From a virus: a stretch of 20,644 bases of DNA. Made by a program: the position numbers and the translations under genes. The stretch spans positions 1-20,644 of IMG/VR virus record IMGVR_UViG_3300012685_000047, one strand, 5' to 3'. The notes under the pieces are model-generated. The model was not told where the DNA came from and searched no databases. It saw nothing but the letters and a program-made list of their open reading frames with translations. The first letter of the stretch is position 1. The number at the start of each line of letters is the position of its first letter. Positions 6,566 to 13,813 of the stretch are shown in pieces.

Positions 6566-7661
6566 TTCTGCTTTTCAAGCGGCCATCAATCCCGCTGCGC
6601 CGCAGCCTCGGGACACCGGCGGCCGTTTTCAGGCCACATCCGCCAAGCCCGAACCGATGTTCGAACCGCGCCCGGTCGAGGGCGACGAGAAAACCGGCGA
6701 CACGCGCGACGCCGGCCCCGATCCAACCCTGGTCGAGCGCGAGAGGAGGATAGCCGATGGCCGGTCTGAGCAGGGGGACGAAGACGCCGACCGCGCGCGC
6801 GCCAGGCCAGCCGCCGGCGACGGCGACGGCGAAAAGCCCGATGGGGACGGCGAAAATGCCGATGGCGAAAGCGAAAAGCCCGATGGCGAAGGCGAAGGCG
6901 AAAATGCCGAGCAGGGGCCAACCTATGAAGTGAACGTCGACGGGGAGACGGTCGAAGTCAGTCTCCCCGAGGCCCTCAAGGGCTACATTCGCGAATCGAC
7001 TTTCCACAAGCGCATGTCGCAAGTCGACCAGGCGCGCCAGGCGATCGAGCAGGAAGCCGGCAATGTCGGCCAGGCGCGCGACGCCTACGGCCAAAAGCTC
7101 CGCTATCTCGACACCCTGATTGCGCAGATGACGCCGGAAGAGCCGAATTGGGACGCCGAATTTCAGGCCGACCCGGCGGCCGCGCACCGGAAACAGAAAA
7201 CCTACGCCGAAATCTACCAAAAGCGTCATTGGATCGACAGCGAGCTTCAACGTTCGGCCAATGAAGGCAAGGAGGAATACGACAGACGGTCGAAGAATTA
7301 CGCCATTGAACAATTCACCGATTTCGTCAGGGAGGCCAAAATCCCCGACGAAAAAGCCCTCGCCGAAACCCTGACCACGATGCGCGCCTATGGCCGCAAG
7401 GAAGGGTTCAGCGAGGCCGAGCTCGCCCAAACCTACGACAAGCGCATGCTGCGCGTGTTGAGGAAGGCGGCTCTCTACGACCAAGGATTGGCCGACAAAC
7501 CCAAGCCGGTCATCCCTGGAAAAGGCAAGACGTTGACACCCGGAGTCGCTACGCCCCCAGGGAATGCGACACGCCGACATATCGACGAAGCCCAAAGCAA
7601 ATTGGCAAAATCGGGACGCATCGATGATGCGGCCCAAGTCATGGCTAGGCTCATTCGATGA
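6540..7661 (+). CDS. Putative capsid scaffolding protein, 373 residues
   Basis: The gene lies directly before the major capsid gene, the usual place for a scaffold, which organises coat subunits in the prohead and then leaves. The start is GTG at 6540, with an AGGATGG site about nine bases upstream. The N-terminal third is disordered and Pro/Gly/Asp-rich, with an acidic repeat at about 93-124. The middle and C-terminal parts are charged helices, such as RMSQVDQARQAIEQEAGNVG, PEEPNWDAEF and AHRKQKTYAEIYQKRHW. The tail is basic with PVIPGKGKTLTPG and a short helix. High charge, helical character, position and size all fit a podovirus scaffold. No enzyme motif is seen, and sequence alone does not prove the role. 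Confidence 0.6.
   Translation: MPEGLDQASSAFQAAINPAAPQPRDTGGRFQATSAKPEPMFEPRPVEGDEKTGDTRDAGPDPTLVERERRIADGRSEQGDEDADRARARPAAGDGDGEKPDGDGENADGESEKPDGEGEGENAEQGPTYEVNVDGETVEVSLPEALKGYIRESTFHKRMSQVDQARQAIEQEAGNVGQARDAYGQKLRYLDTLIAQMTPEEPNWDAEFQADPAAAHRKQKTYAEIYQKRHWIDSELQRSANEGKEEYDRRSKNYAIEQFTDFVREAKIPDEKALAETLTTMRAYGRKEGFSEAELAQTYDKRMLRVLRKAALYDQGLADKPKPVIPGKGKTLTPGVATPPGNATRRHIDEAQSKLAKSGRIDDAAQVMARLIR
6816..6911 (+). repeat. Imperfect short tandem repeat encoding an acidic DGE-rich tract
   Basis: Within the scaffold gene, units close to GATGGCGAAAAGCCCGATGG and GACGGCGAAAATGCC recur. They encode DGDGEKPDGDGENADGE, then SEKPDGEGEGENAE (residues 94-124). Two EKPDG blocks and two GENA blocks suggest duplication by slippage. 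The tract is strongly acidic and should be disordered. Confidence 0.75.
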
Positions 7662-7670
7662 GGTCGGAAC

Positions 7671-8657
7671 ATGCCCAAGGTCACCAACGCCTTCACCACC
7701 TATCAAGCGGTCGGTAATCGCGAAGATTTATCCAACGCCATCTATAACATTGACCCGTTCGACACGCCGGTTATGTCGGCTATTCGGCGGCGCAATGTAA
7801 AGAATAGGATTTTCGACTGGCAAACCGAAAATCTGCCGATCGTCAACCCCAACAATGCGCAAATCGAAGGCTTCGTGCTCGCCAACGCGCCGGCGCAGCC
7901 GACCATTCGCCAGAACAACGTCACGCAAATCTCAGAGCGCGACGCCACCGTCTCGGGCACCCAGGAAGAGGCCGACGCCGCCGGCAAGGGCTCGGAAATG
8001 GCGCACCAGATGGCGCTCGCCTCCAAAGTCCTCAAGTCGGACATGGAAACGATTCTGTGCGGCCGCCAGCCACGCAACGACGGCAACGACACCGGCCCGG
8101 CCGCGCGCACGACCGAAGCGTTCTCGCATTGGCTGGCGCGCGCCAAGGACAAGACCGGCGCCGTCAACGCGGCGATCGCGCCCGGCACGGTCACCGCCGG
8201 CGTTCCGGTTCTGGCCACCGACGCCTTTGCCGCCGTCGCCGGCGCCTCGCAAGTCTCCGTCACCGAGGCGATGCTCGGCGACGCGATGCAACAGGCCTAC
8301 ACCAACGGGGCTTCACCCTCATTGTGGATCGTTCCGCCAGGCCCCAAGCGCACGATTTCGACCTTCGTCGGGAGAAGCACAACTCAGGTTTTGGTGGGCA
8401 AGACCGAAGTCGTCTCGACCATCGACGTCATCGCCACCGACTTCGGCCGCATCAAGGTCGCGCCCTCGCGGTGGGTTCCGGTCGACGTCGGCCTCCTGAT
8501 CGATCCCGACTATGCGGCGGTCGCCTTCTTCCGCGCCTTCCGCCAGTTCTTGATGGCCCGTACCGGCGACGCCGAAACCCGCATGATCGTGGTCGAGTGG
8601 GGCCTCGAGATGCGCAATTCGATCGCGCACATCCTGTTCAACGGCATCAAGAAATAA
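7671..8657 (+). CDS. Major capsid protein, SU10 type (DUF5309-like, HK97 fold)
   Basis: This is the main shell protein of the head. The N-terminal region matches my memory of the SU10-type major capsid family: TTYQAVGNREDLSNAIYNID (9-28), PFDTPVMSAI, IFDWQTENLP, NAQIEGF, NVTQISERDATVSGTQEEAD, then SEMAHQMALASKVLKSDMET. The C-terminal half has beta-rich segments such as VVSTIDVIATDFGRIKVAPS and DPDYAAVAFFRAFRQFLMAR, as expected for the HK97 A-domain and P-domain. The 328-residue length is normal for the family. The ATG at 7671 has a GAGG site about nine bases upstream. A strong hairpin follows the stop immediately. Confidence 0.9.
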   Translation: MPKVTNAFTTYQAVGNREDLSNAIYNIDPFDTPVMSAIRRRNVKNRIFDWQTENLPIVNPNNAQIEGFVLANAPAQPTIRQNNVTQISERDATVSGTQEEADAAGKGSEMAHQMALASKVLKSDMETILCGRQPRNDGNDTGPAARTTEAFSHWLARAKDKTGAVNAAIAPGTVTAGVPVLATDAFAAVAGASQVSVTEAMLGDAMQQAYTNGASPSLWIVPPGPKRTISTFVGRSTTQVLVGKTEVVSTIDVIATDFGRIKVAPSRWVPVDVGLLIDPDYAAVAFFRAFRQFLMARTGDAETRMIVVEWGLEMRNSIAHILFNGIKK

Positions 8658-8683
8658 AAAAAGGGGCGGCTTGCACCGCCCCT
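8656..8683 (-). terminator. Strong hairpin after the capsid gene, terminator-like in the leftward direction
   Basis: A perfect eight-base-pair stem, AGGGGCGG (8662-8669) with CCGCCCCT (8676-8683), encloses a six-base loop. It directly follows the capsid stop codon. On the plus strand the hairpin is preceded by seven A (8656-8662) and not followed by T. On the minus strand it is therefore a textbook terminator with a seven-T run. For the rightward capsid mRNA it may act as a 3' stabiliser or a weak attenuator. No leftward gene is seen that would need it. Confidence 0.65.
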
Positions 8684-8734
8684 CGAGGCCTTCGCTCATC
8701 CCGCTCAAAGGAAGAACCGAAGGGACCATAAGCG

Positions 8735-9031
8735 ATGCAGCGCGCCTTTGTCTATGCAGCCGCCAACGGCGTGCGGCGGTCCTTGATCGTCGACGACGAG
8801 CGGCCGGACCAATTCACCGTCAAAACCGAACAAGATATCGAGCCACTCCTCGAGAGCGTCGCCCGCGATCGCGAGCTCATGGCCAACACCGGCGACAACA
8901 AGCTCGCCGCCCGCATCCCCGTGTCGATCTACGAGCGCTCCGTGCATGAGGAATGGAGCGAAGCGACATGGAAGCGCTGGCTCAACTCGGCCGAGGCCGC
9001 GCCCTTCCGCATCTGGAAAGGGCGGCTTTGA
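8735..9031 (+). CDS. Hypothetical phage protein with C-terminal WKRWLN motif, 98 residues
   Basis: The ATG at 8735 has a GAAGGGA site about nine bases upstream. The C-terminal third (IPVSIYERSVHEEW, then WKRWLNSAEAAPFRIWKGRL) has the look of a conserved small domain with spaced Trp residues that I recall from phage structural regions next to capsid genes. I know no assigned role. The N-terminal part has VRRSLIVDDERPDQFTVKTE and could be beta-structured. It lies between the capsid gene and the endolysin, one base apart from the latter. Confidence 0.65.
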   Translation: MQRAFVYAAANGVRRSLIVDDERPDQFTVKTEQDIEPLLESVARDRELMANTGDNKLAARIPVSIYERSVHEEWSEATWKRWLNSAEAAPFRIWKGRL

Positions 9032-9032
9032 A

Positions 9033-9692
9033 ATGCCCTACGATCGCAAGTTCTATTTCGACAAAGTGCGGGCCGCCTTGTTCAGAGGCAATCTGACGCA
9101 AAGCCAGGTCGACCATCAAAACTATTTGCTCCACATTTGGGAGCGCTTTTTCGAAGCGGCCAACCCGCGCGACGGCACGCGATGGCTCGCCTATTGCCTG
9201 GCGACCGTGATCCACGAGACCGACGAGGCGATGTCCCCGATCGAGGAATACGGGAAGGGCAAGAACTCCAAGTACGGTCAGCCGACCGGCCCTTATGGCC
9301 AATGTTACTACGGTCGCGGCCACGTCCAACTGACTTGGGAAGAGAACTACAAGAACGGCAAGAAATTCCTCAAGGACCGCTATGACGTCGACGCCGATTT
9401 GCACGCCAAGCCCGAGCTCATGCTCGAGGGCGAGTGCTCGGCGCTCGTCCTCTATGACGGCATGGTCTACGGCTGGTTTACCGGCGTCGGCCTGCCGAAA
9501 TATTTCAACGCGACGGTCGAGGATCCCAAGAACGCGCGGCGCATCGTCAACGGGACCGACAAGGCCGACACGATCGCCGGCTATTACTGGAAATTCAAGG
9601 CGGCCCTGAAACAGGTTCCGCACGCCGCCCCGATGGCGGAAGCGGAATTGCCCGGCTTGCCGAAAGGGCCGGCCATGCCGGAACCGACGTAA
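9033..9692 (+). CDS. Endolysin, GH19 chitinase-like muramidase
   Basis: The enzyme cleaves host peptidoglycan glycan strands at the end of infection. GH19-family landmarks are AYCLATVIHETDEAMSP with His61-Glu62 as the likely catalytic acid region, EEYGKGKN at 71-78, and CYYGRGHVQLTWEENY (91-106), the family's YYGRGxxQLT signature. The 219-residue length is normal for single-domain GH19 endolysins. No signal peptide is present, so a holin is needed for release. The frame is open further upstream to 8946, but the ATG at 9033 follows the previous stop and has a GGAAAGGGCGG ribosome site, so it is chosen. Two membrane-protein genes follow directly. Confidence 0.88.
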   Translation: MPYDRKFYFDKVRAALFRGNLTQSQVDHQNYLLHIWERFFEAANPRDGTRWLAYCLATVIHETDEAMSPIEEYGKGKNSKYGQPTGPYGQCYYGRGHVQLTWEENYKNGKKFLKDRYDVDADLHAKPELMLEGECSALVLYDGMVYGWFTGVGLPKYFNATVEDPKNARRIVNGTDKADTIAGYYWKFKAALKQVPHAAPMAEAELPGLPKGPAMPEPT

Positions 9693-10003
9693 TGGCCGCG
9701 AGCGACCTCATCATTCCGCCGCCGACGCCGAAGATCATGGACTATCCGGCGTCGATCGGCCTGATTATCGCGGTCGTTTTGGTGACCTGCCTCTTGGTCG
9801 TCACCAGCAAGTTCGATTCGACCGGCGGCACGCTCACCATTTCGCTCCTCGTCGTGCTCAGCTTTCTCGGCCTGGTCACCTTCTGCGCCTTTTTCACCAT
9901 CCCAACCGATGAAATCACGTCGGGCGCGATCGGCGGCCTGGTCGCCGCTTTCGGCGCCGTCGTCGCCTATTGGCTCGGCCGATCAAAGGAGCCGCCGAAA
10001 TGA
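9692..10003 (+). CDS. Putative holin, three transmembrane segments, 103 residues
   Basis: The ATG shares its A with the endolysin TAA stop (TAATG). Hydrophobic segments are at about 21-38 (SIGLIIAVVLVTCLLVV), 48-70 (LTISLLVVLSFLGLVTFCAF) and 77-95 (SGAIGGLVAAFGAVVAYWLG), followed by a short basic tail. Size, three-segment topology and position directly after an endolysin fit a class I holin, which forms inner-membrane lesions that release the endolysin. The sequence has no family signature that I can name, so the call rests on topology and context. Confidence 0.65.
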   Translation: MAASDLIIPPPTPKIMDYPASIGLIIAVVLVTCLLVVTSKFDSTGGTLTISLLVVLSFLGLVTFCAFFTIPTDEITSGAIGGLVAAFGAVVAYWLGRSKEPPK

Positions 10004-10179
10004 GCCTGCTTAGCCTCATACTCGTCGTGCTCCTCGTCTTGATCCTGCTTGGCGGCGTCGGCGGCCCCTATGTCGGCGCGCCCTGGCCGCACGGCTACGG
10101 TTGGGGCTGGCCAGGCAACAGCGCCGTCGGCGTCGTGCTCATCATCCTCATCATTCTCATACTGTTGGGGCGCGTGTGA
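10000..10179 (+). CDS. DUF3309-like two-TM membrane protein in the lysis cassette, 59 residues
   Basis: Two strongly hydrophobic helices at about 2-19 and 42-56 flank a short loop, GAPWPHGYGWGWPGNSAVG. The arrangement, including the aromatic loop and the ending ILILLGRV, matches my memory of the DUF3309 family of small proteobacterial membrane proteins, whose function is unknown. The ATG overlaps the holin stop as ATGA and has a clear AAAGGAG site eight to nine bases upstream. The frame extends upstream without need. Position suggests a second holin, antiholin or other lysis factor; this is inference from context. Confidence 0.75.
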   Translation: MSLLSLILVVLLVLILLGGVGGPYVGAPWPHGYGWGWPGNSAVGVVLIILIILILLGRV

Positions 10180-10802
10180 CCGACTTTTCCGACCTCAAGA
10201 CGACGATCGCCGAATGGGCCAACCGCCAGGATTGGAGCGACGCGCTCGTCACGTCTTACGTTCGGATGGCCGAACAGAAGTTCAACGCCGAGCTCCGCGT
10301 TAATCGGATGATCCTGTTCTCGGAAAACGTCGTCACGCAGCGCTGCTCGACCGTGCCCGACGATTGGCTGGCGATGGATCTGGTCAAGATCGAAAACGCC
10401 AACGGGGCCGACGGCTTTTTGCCGATTCGCTACAAGTCGCGCGACGAGTTTTTCAACCTCACCGACAATTGGTCTTACGGCTATTACACCATCGAAGGCC
10501 GCACGATCTTTTTCGGCGGCCCGCCTGACCAAACCGAGGGCATCGAATATCGGATCGCCTATTACGGCGAAGTGCCGGTCCTGTCCGACACCCAACAAAG
10601 CTGGCTCTACACCAAGTATCCGTCGCTCTATCTGCATGCCGCGCTCATGCACGCCGATCTGCATGCCGTCGGCGAGGAGCAATCGGCCGGCAACATGAAA
10701 CAGCTGACCGAGGATGAAATCCAAAAGCTCAACGCGCTCGACTTGCGCGCCAAGGCGAGCGGCTCGCGCGTCACTCGCTCGCGCGTTCGGAGCTTCGGCT
10801 AA
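10176..10802 (+). CDS. Head-tail adaptor (SU10/P22 gp4-type), 208 residues
   Basis: The adaptor joins the portal ring to the short tail. The N-terminus (MTDFSDLKTTIAEWANRQDW, then VTSYVRMAEQKFNAELRVNR) follows the pattern of podovirus adaptor proteins. A beta-rich middle (VPDDWLAMDLVKIEN; YGYYTIEGRTIFFGG; IEYRIAYYGEVPVL) and a helical region with YPSLYLHAALMHADLHA follow. The C-terminus is basic. The start is GTG at 10176, overlapping the previous stop as GTGA; the frame's upstream extension overlaps the DUF3309 gene and is rejected. The SU10-type capsid protein upstream supports the assignment. Confidence 0.75.
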   Translation: MTDFSDLKTTIAEWANRQDWSDALVTSYVRMAEQKFNAELRVNRMILFSENVVTQRCSTVPDDWLAMDLVKIENANGADGFLPIRYKSRDEFFNLTDNWSYGYYTIEGRTIFFGGPPDQTEGIEYRIAYYGEVPVLSDTQQSWLYTKYPSLYLHAALMHADLHAVGEEQSAGNMKQLTEDEIQKLNALDLRAKASGSRVTRSRVRSFG

Positions 10803-12833
10803 ATGACCGACCAATGGGTTCCGGCCCCGCCCCAACCGCCGCCGCCCGATCCGCCGGCCGGATTGCCACCGGCCAACTCGTGGTCGCCCGTCACGCCTTG
10901 CGCGGCCGCCGATAGTCCCAAGATCGCCGACGGCGTCATCATCACTGGCCGACCGGCGATTATTGCCGCCATGCCGTGGACGATTACCCTCAACGATGGC
11001 CTAAACCCGCCGAACTTCACCATCGATCGTTACGACGCTTCGGGCGTGCTCATCGAACACCCGATCGATATCGACGGGACGAGCGGCGACGTCACCCTCA
11101 CGCACAATCCGACGCAGCCGCTCGGGGTCGTGACGAAGCAATATGTCGACGCGATCGCGCTCACCGACGCGCCCAACGACGGCTCGACCTATGCCCGCAG
11201 GAACGCGGCCTGGACGCAAACCGTGCCGTCGTTCGGCGGAACGTTTTCCGGCGGCGTCGCTTTCACCGCCGGCGCGATCTTCGCCGGCCCCGCCAACCTC
11301 AGCGTTGGCGGCGGCGCGGCCGCTCAGGTTCTCTCGGCGGTCGGCAGCGGCGGCTCGCTGGCGTGGGCCAATCTGCCGATCGCCGCCGACGCGCCGAGCG
11401 ACGGGCAATTCTACACCCGGCAGAACGCAGCTTGGGCCGTCGCGCCAGGCGGAATGACCGACGCGCCCAACGACGGCACGGCTTACGCCCGCAAGAGCGG
11501 CGCTTGGGCGCATCTGACGCATCTCGACATCACCGATTGGGCGGCGACGCTCGCCAATTACTATCCGACCAGCAACCCGAGCGGCTACCAGACGGCGGCG
11601 CAAGTCACCGCCGCGCTCGCTCCCTATGCGCTGACTTCAAGCGTGCCGGTCGCCTCGACCACGCCGCCGCTCATGAACGGAACGGCGGCCGTCGGCACGG
11701 GCGCGACTTGGGCGCGGGCCGATCACGTTCACGCGAGCGACACGTCGCGCTACGCCGCCACCAATCCGTCGGGCTATCAGACGGCGGCGCAGGTTGCGAC
11801 CTCGCTTGGCGCTTATCTGCCGCTCGCCGGCGGAACCCTGACCGGGCAACTCACCGTTCCCGCGCTCAGCGCGCCGCAGGCGATCGGCGACAACCGCATC
11901 ATCAACGGCGACATGCGGATCGACCAGCGCAATGGCGGCGCGAGCGGGACGGCGACCAATGTTTATACGGTTGACAGATGGCAGTATCTAGCAACTCAGG
12001 CGGCCAAGGGCACATGGGGGCGGTCGGCCAGCAATATGTCGGGCTTTCCGTATTGTTTAGCCTTCAATTCATCATCTGCGTATGCTTCATTGGCCGCTGA
12101 TTACTTTATCTTTCGGCAACCATTTGAAGCAGATCAGATCAGCGATTTCCAATGGGGAGCCAGTAACGCGCAACCGATAACGCTATCGTTTTGGGTCGCG
12201 TCTAGTTTGACTGGGACATTTAGCGGCTGCATTAGCAATTACGCAGGTACACGCTCTTACCCATTCACTTATACGATATCAGCGGCGAACACTAACACCA
12301 GAGTTGTCGTTACCATTCCGGGCGATACGGGTGGAACATGGGTAATGAGTGGTAATGCGGGCGGCGCGCTTGTGTATTTTGATCTTGGGTGTGGCTCAAC
12401 CAATCGGGGCCCGGCAAGCGCCTGGGCCTCTGCGAGTTATATGGGGGTGACCGGATCGGTCAGCGTCGTCGGGACCAACGCCGCGACCTTCTTTGTCACC
12501 GGCGTCAAGTTGGAAATCGGCAGCGTCGCCACGCCGTTCAATCGGCAATCGCTGGCCAAGAGCATGGCCGATTGCCAGCGGTATTATCAGCAATTCAACA
12601 ATTTTATTGCTAGCGGCTACACTATCGCTGGAGGGCAAACTTATAATCAATTCAATTTTCAGACTGTGATGCGTGCTGCCCCATCAATAACTGGTGTTGG
12701 ACTAAGTAGCAACAATTTGTCAGGTTTTCTTATAAATACAATTGACACCCAAAGTGCGCGTTTCAATCTAACTATTACGGCCACTGGCTTAGGGTATCAA
12801 CAGGGTGGTTTAAATATAAGCGCGGAGCTTTGA
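10803..12833 (+). CDS. Tail fibre or appendage, putative receptor-binding protein, 676 residues
   Basis: The ATG directly follows the adaptor stop. N-terminal residues 5-30 are Pro-rich. A virion-attachment type region then leads to GVVTKQYVDA (about 108-117), a common phage fibre element. Three DAPxDG...W repeats (about 121-235) and two NPSGYQTAAQV units (258-268, 321-331) form the shaft. From IINGDMRIDQRNGG (366-379) to about 570 is a putative beta-sandwich tip. The element FFVTGVKLEIGSVATPFNRQ and CQRYYQQF, common in phage fibres, precede a final Ser/Asn/Thr-rich tip. DNA for about 11960-12420 and 12590-12833 is clearly AT-richer than the rest. Role: host recognition, inferred. Confidence 0.75.
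   Translation: MTDQWVPAPPQPPPPDPPAGLPPANSWSPVTPCAAADSPKIADGVIITGRPAIIAAMPWTITLNDGLNPPNFTIDRYDASGVLIEHPIDIDGTSGDVTLTHNPTQPLGVVTKQYVDAIALTDAPNDGSTYARRNAAWTQTVPSFGGTFSGGVAFTAGAIFAGPANLSVGGGAAAQVLSAVGSGGSLAWANLPIAADAPSDGQFYTRQNAAWAVAPGGMTDAPNDGTAYARKSGAWAHLTHLDITDWAATLANYYPTSNPSGYQTAAQVTAALAPYALTSSVPVASTTPPLMNGTAAVGTGATWARADHVHASDTSRYAATNPSGYQTAAQVATSLGAYLPLAGGTLTGQLTVPALSAPQAIGDNRIINGDMRIDQRNGGASGTATNVYTVDRWQYLATQAAKGTWGRSASNMSGFPYCLAFNSSSAYASLAADYFIFRQPFEADQISDFQWGASNAQPITLSFWVASSLTGTFSGCISNYAGTRSYPFTYTISAANTNTRVVVTIPGDTGGTWVMSGNAGGALVYFDLGCGSTNRGPASAWASASYMGVTGSVSVVGTNAATFFVTGVKLEIGSVATPFNRQSLAKSMADCQRYYQQFNNFIASGYTIAGGQTYNQFNFQTVMRAAPSITGVGLSSNNLSGFLINTIDTQSARFNLTITATGLGYQQGGLNISAEL
11163..11507 (+). 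repeat. Three-copy DAPxDG-Y-R-AW repeat in the tail fibre shaft
   Basis: Copies at 11163-11213 (TDAPNDGSTYARRNAAW), 11385-11435 (ADAPSDGQFYTRQNAAW) and 11457-11507 (TDAPNDGTAYARKSGAW) encode the same 17-residue unit. The DNA string ACCGACGCGCCCAACGACGG is identical in the first and third. Such units are typical repeated shaft elements of phage fibres. Confidence 0.85.
11574..11795 (+). repeat. Two-copy NPSGYQTAAQV repeat in the tail fibre shaft
   Basis: The 11-residue unit is encoded at 11574-11606 and 11763-11795. Synonymous differences at several codons indicate an old duplication. Confidence 0.85.
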
Positions 12834-12834
12834 G

Positions 12835-13071
12835 ATGACCTACACCCTCACCTCTCACCCCAACACCATCCTCCGCGACGAGGATCAAGCACACATCCCG
12901 ACCGATCCCGACAACATCGACTATCAGGACTATCTGGCGTGGCTTGCCGAGGGCAACGAGCCGACGCCCGCCACGCCGCCAGCGACGACGCTGCCGGTCA
13001 CTGTCCCGGTCGAGGACCGCGTCGCCGATCTTGAAACGCGGGTCGACCAATTGGAGAGCGGCAATGGCTGA
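12835..13071 (+). CDS. Small fibre-associated protein, 78 residues
   Basis: The ATG starts one base after the fibre stop. The N-terminal part (MTYTLTSHPNTILRDEDQAH, then DPDNIDYQDYLAWLAEGNEP) resembles short proteins found after phage fibre genes, with the recurring WLAEGN phrase. A Pro/Thr linker follows at about 43-57, and the last part (PVEDRVADLETRVDQLESG) is a short coiled coil. It may be a fibre chaperone or accessory subunit; this is inferred from position and the coiled coil. It overlaps the next gene by eight bases (ATGGCTGA). Confidence 0.6.
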   Translation: MTYTLTSHPNTILRDEDQAHIPTDPDNIDYQDYLAWLAEGNEPTPATPPATTLPVTVPVEDRVADLETRVDQLESGNG

Positions 13072-13813
13072 CACCGTCACCCCCCATTACGGTTGGGTGA
13101 AGCCGGAAGTCGCCGCGAGCGCCGCCACGTGGGGCGCGAAGCAAAACGGCGTGTTCGACCAAATCGACGCGCAAGTGTTCGCCAACCAGCAAGCCGGCGC
13201 GCCGGTCGGCGCCGGCGCTTTATGGTTCACGGCGACGCCGCCGGCCAATTGGCTGATTTGCAACGGCGCGGCGCTCGACACCACGACTTACGCCGCTTTG
13301 TTCGCCGTCTTTGGCTACACGTACGGCGGCTCGGGCGCGAATTTCAATCTGCCCAATTTCGTCAATGCTTTCCCGATGGGCGCGGGAACGCTGGCCGCGA
13401 CCGGGGGCGAGGCGACGCATGTCCTCACCACCGCCGAAATGCCAGCGCATAATCATCCCGCAACTGACAGTGGGCATCAGCATTTCGTCAATCTGGTGCA
13501 ATCTCCGCATACGCACACCTATATCGATCCAGGGCATCAACATGGCGGTGTTCTGCGGGCTACTGCGCAGGGCGCAGGGCAGGCGACCGGCCAGTTCCTT
13601 GGACAAACCGGCCTGACCGACAACTTTGGAACCAACATCACGATCCAGCCGGCCAATGCCAACGTGTCAATTACGGCAAGAAATGGAAACGGTGCGGCGA
13701 ATTGGTCCGATGTCGGTAATTCCTCCATCACTGTCGCCAATGCTGGCGGCGGCGCGGCGCACAACAATCTGCCGCCCTACCTCTCCATCAATTTCATCGT
13801 CCGGTATCAGTAG
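13064..13813 (+). CDS. Tail-collar domain short fibre protein, 249 residues
   Basis: This is a second putative receptor-binding fibre. Residues about 50-108 match the phage tail collar domain: PVGAGALWFTATPPANWLIC, NGAALDTTTYAALFAVFGYT, then FNLPNFVNAFPMGAG. A His-rich stretch follows (AHNHPATDSGHQH, SPHTHTYIDPGHQHGG; about 128-162), which in related fibres can bind metal ions within a trimer. The C-terminus (NNLPPYLSINFIVRYQ) is the usual ending of collar-domain fibres. I choose the ATG at 13064; the longer frame to 12944 overlaps the previous gene. DNA from about 13440 to 13740 is less GC-rich than the first part, again fitting a variable tip. Confidence 0.83.
   Translation: MADTVTPHYGWVKPEVAASAATWGAKQNGVFDQIDAQVFANQQAGAPVGAGALWFTATPPANWLICNGAALDTTTYAALFAVFGYTYGGSGANFNLPNFVNAFPMGAGTLAATGGEATHVLTTAEMPAHNHPATDSGHQHFVNLVQSPHTHTYIDPGHQHGGVLRATAQGAGQATGQFLGQTGLTDNFGTNITIQPANANVSITARNGNGAANWSDVGNSSITVANAGGGAAHNNLPPYLSINFIVRYQ

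Noticed and set aside
6552-7706. Long leftward open frame of 384 codons
   Set aside because: It is antisense to the scaffold gene, whose codon pattern, ribosome site and position are convincing. The leftward frame has the repetitive composition expected of a GC-rich shadow.
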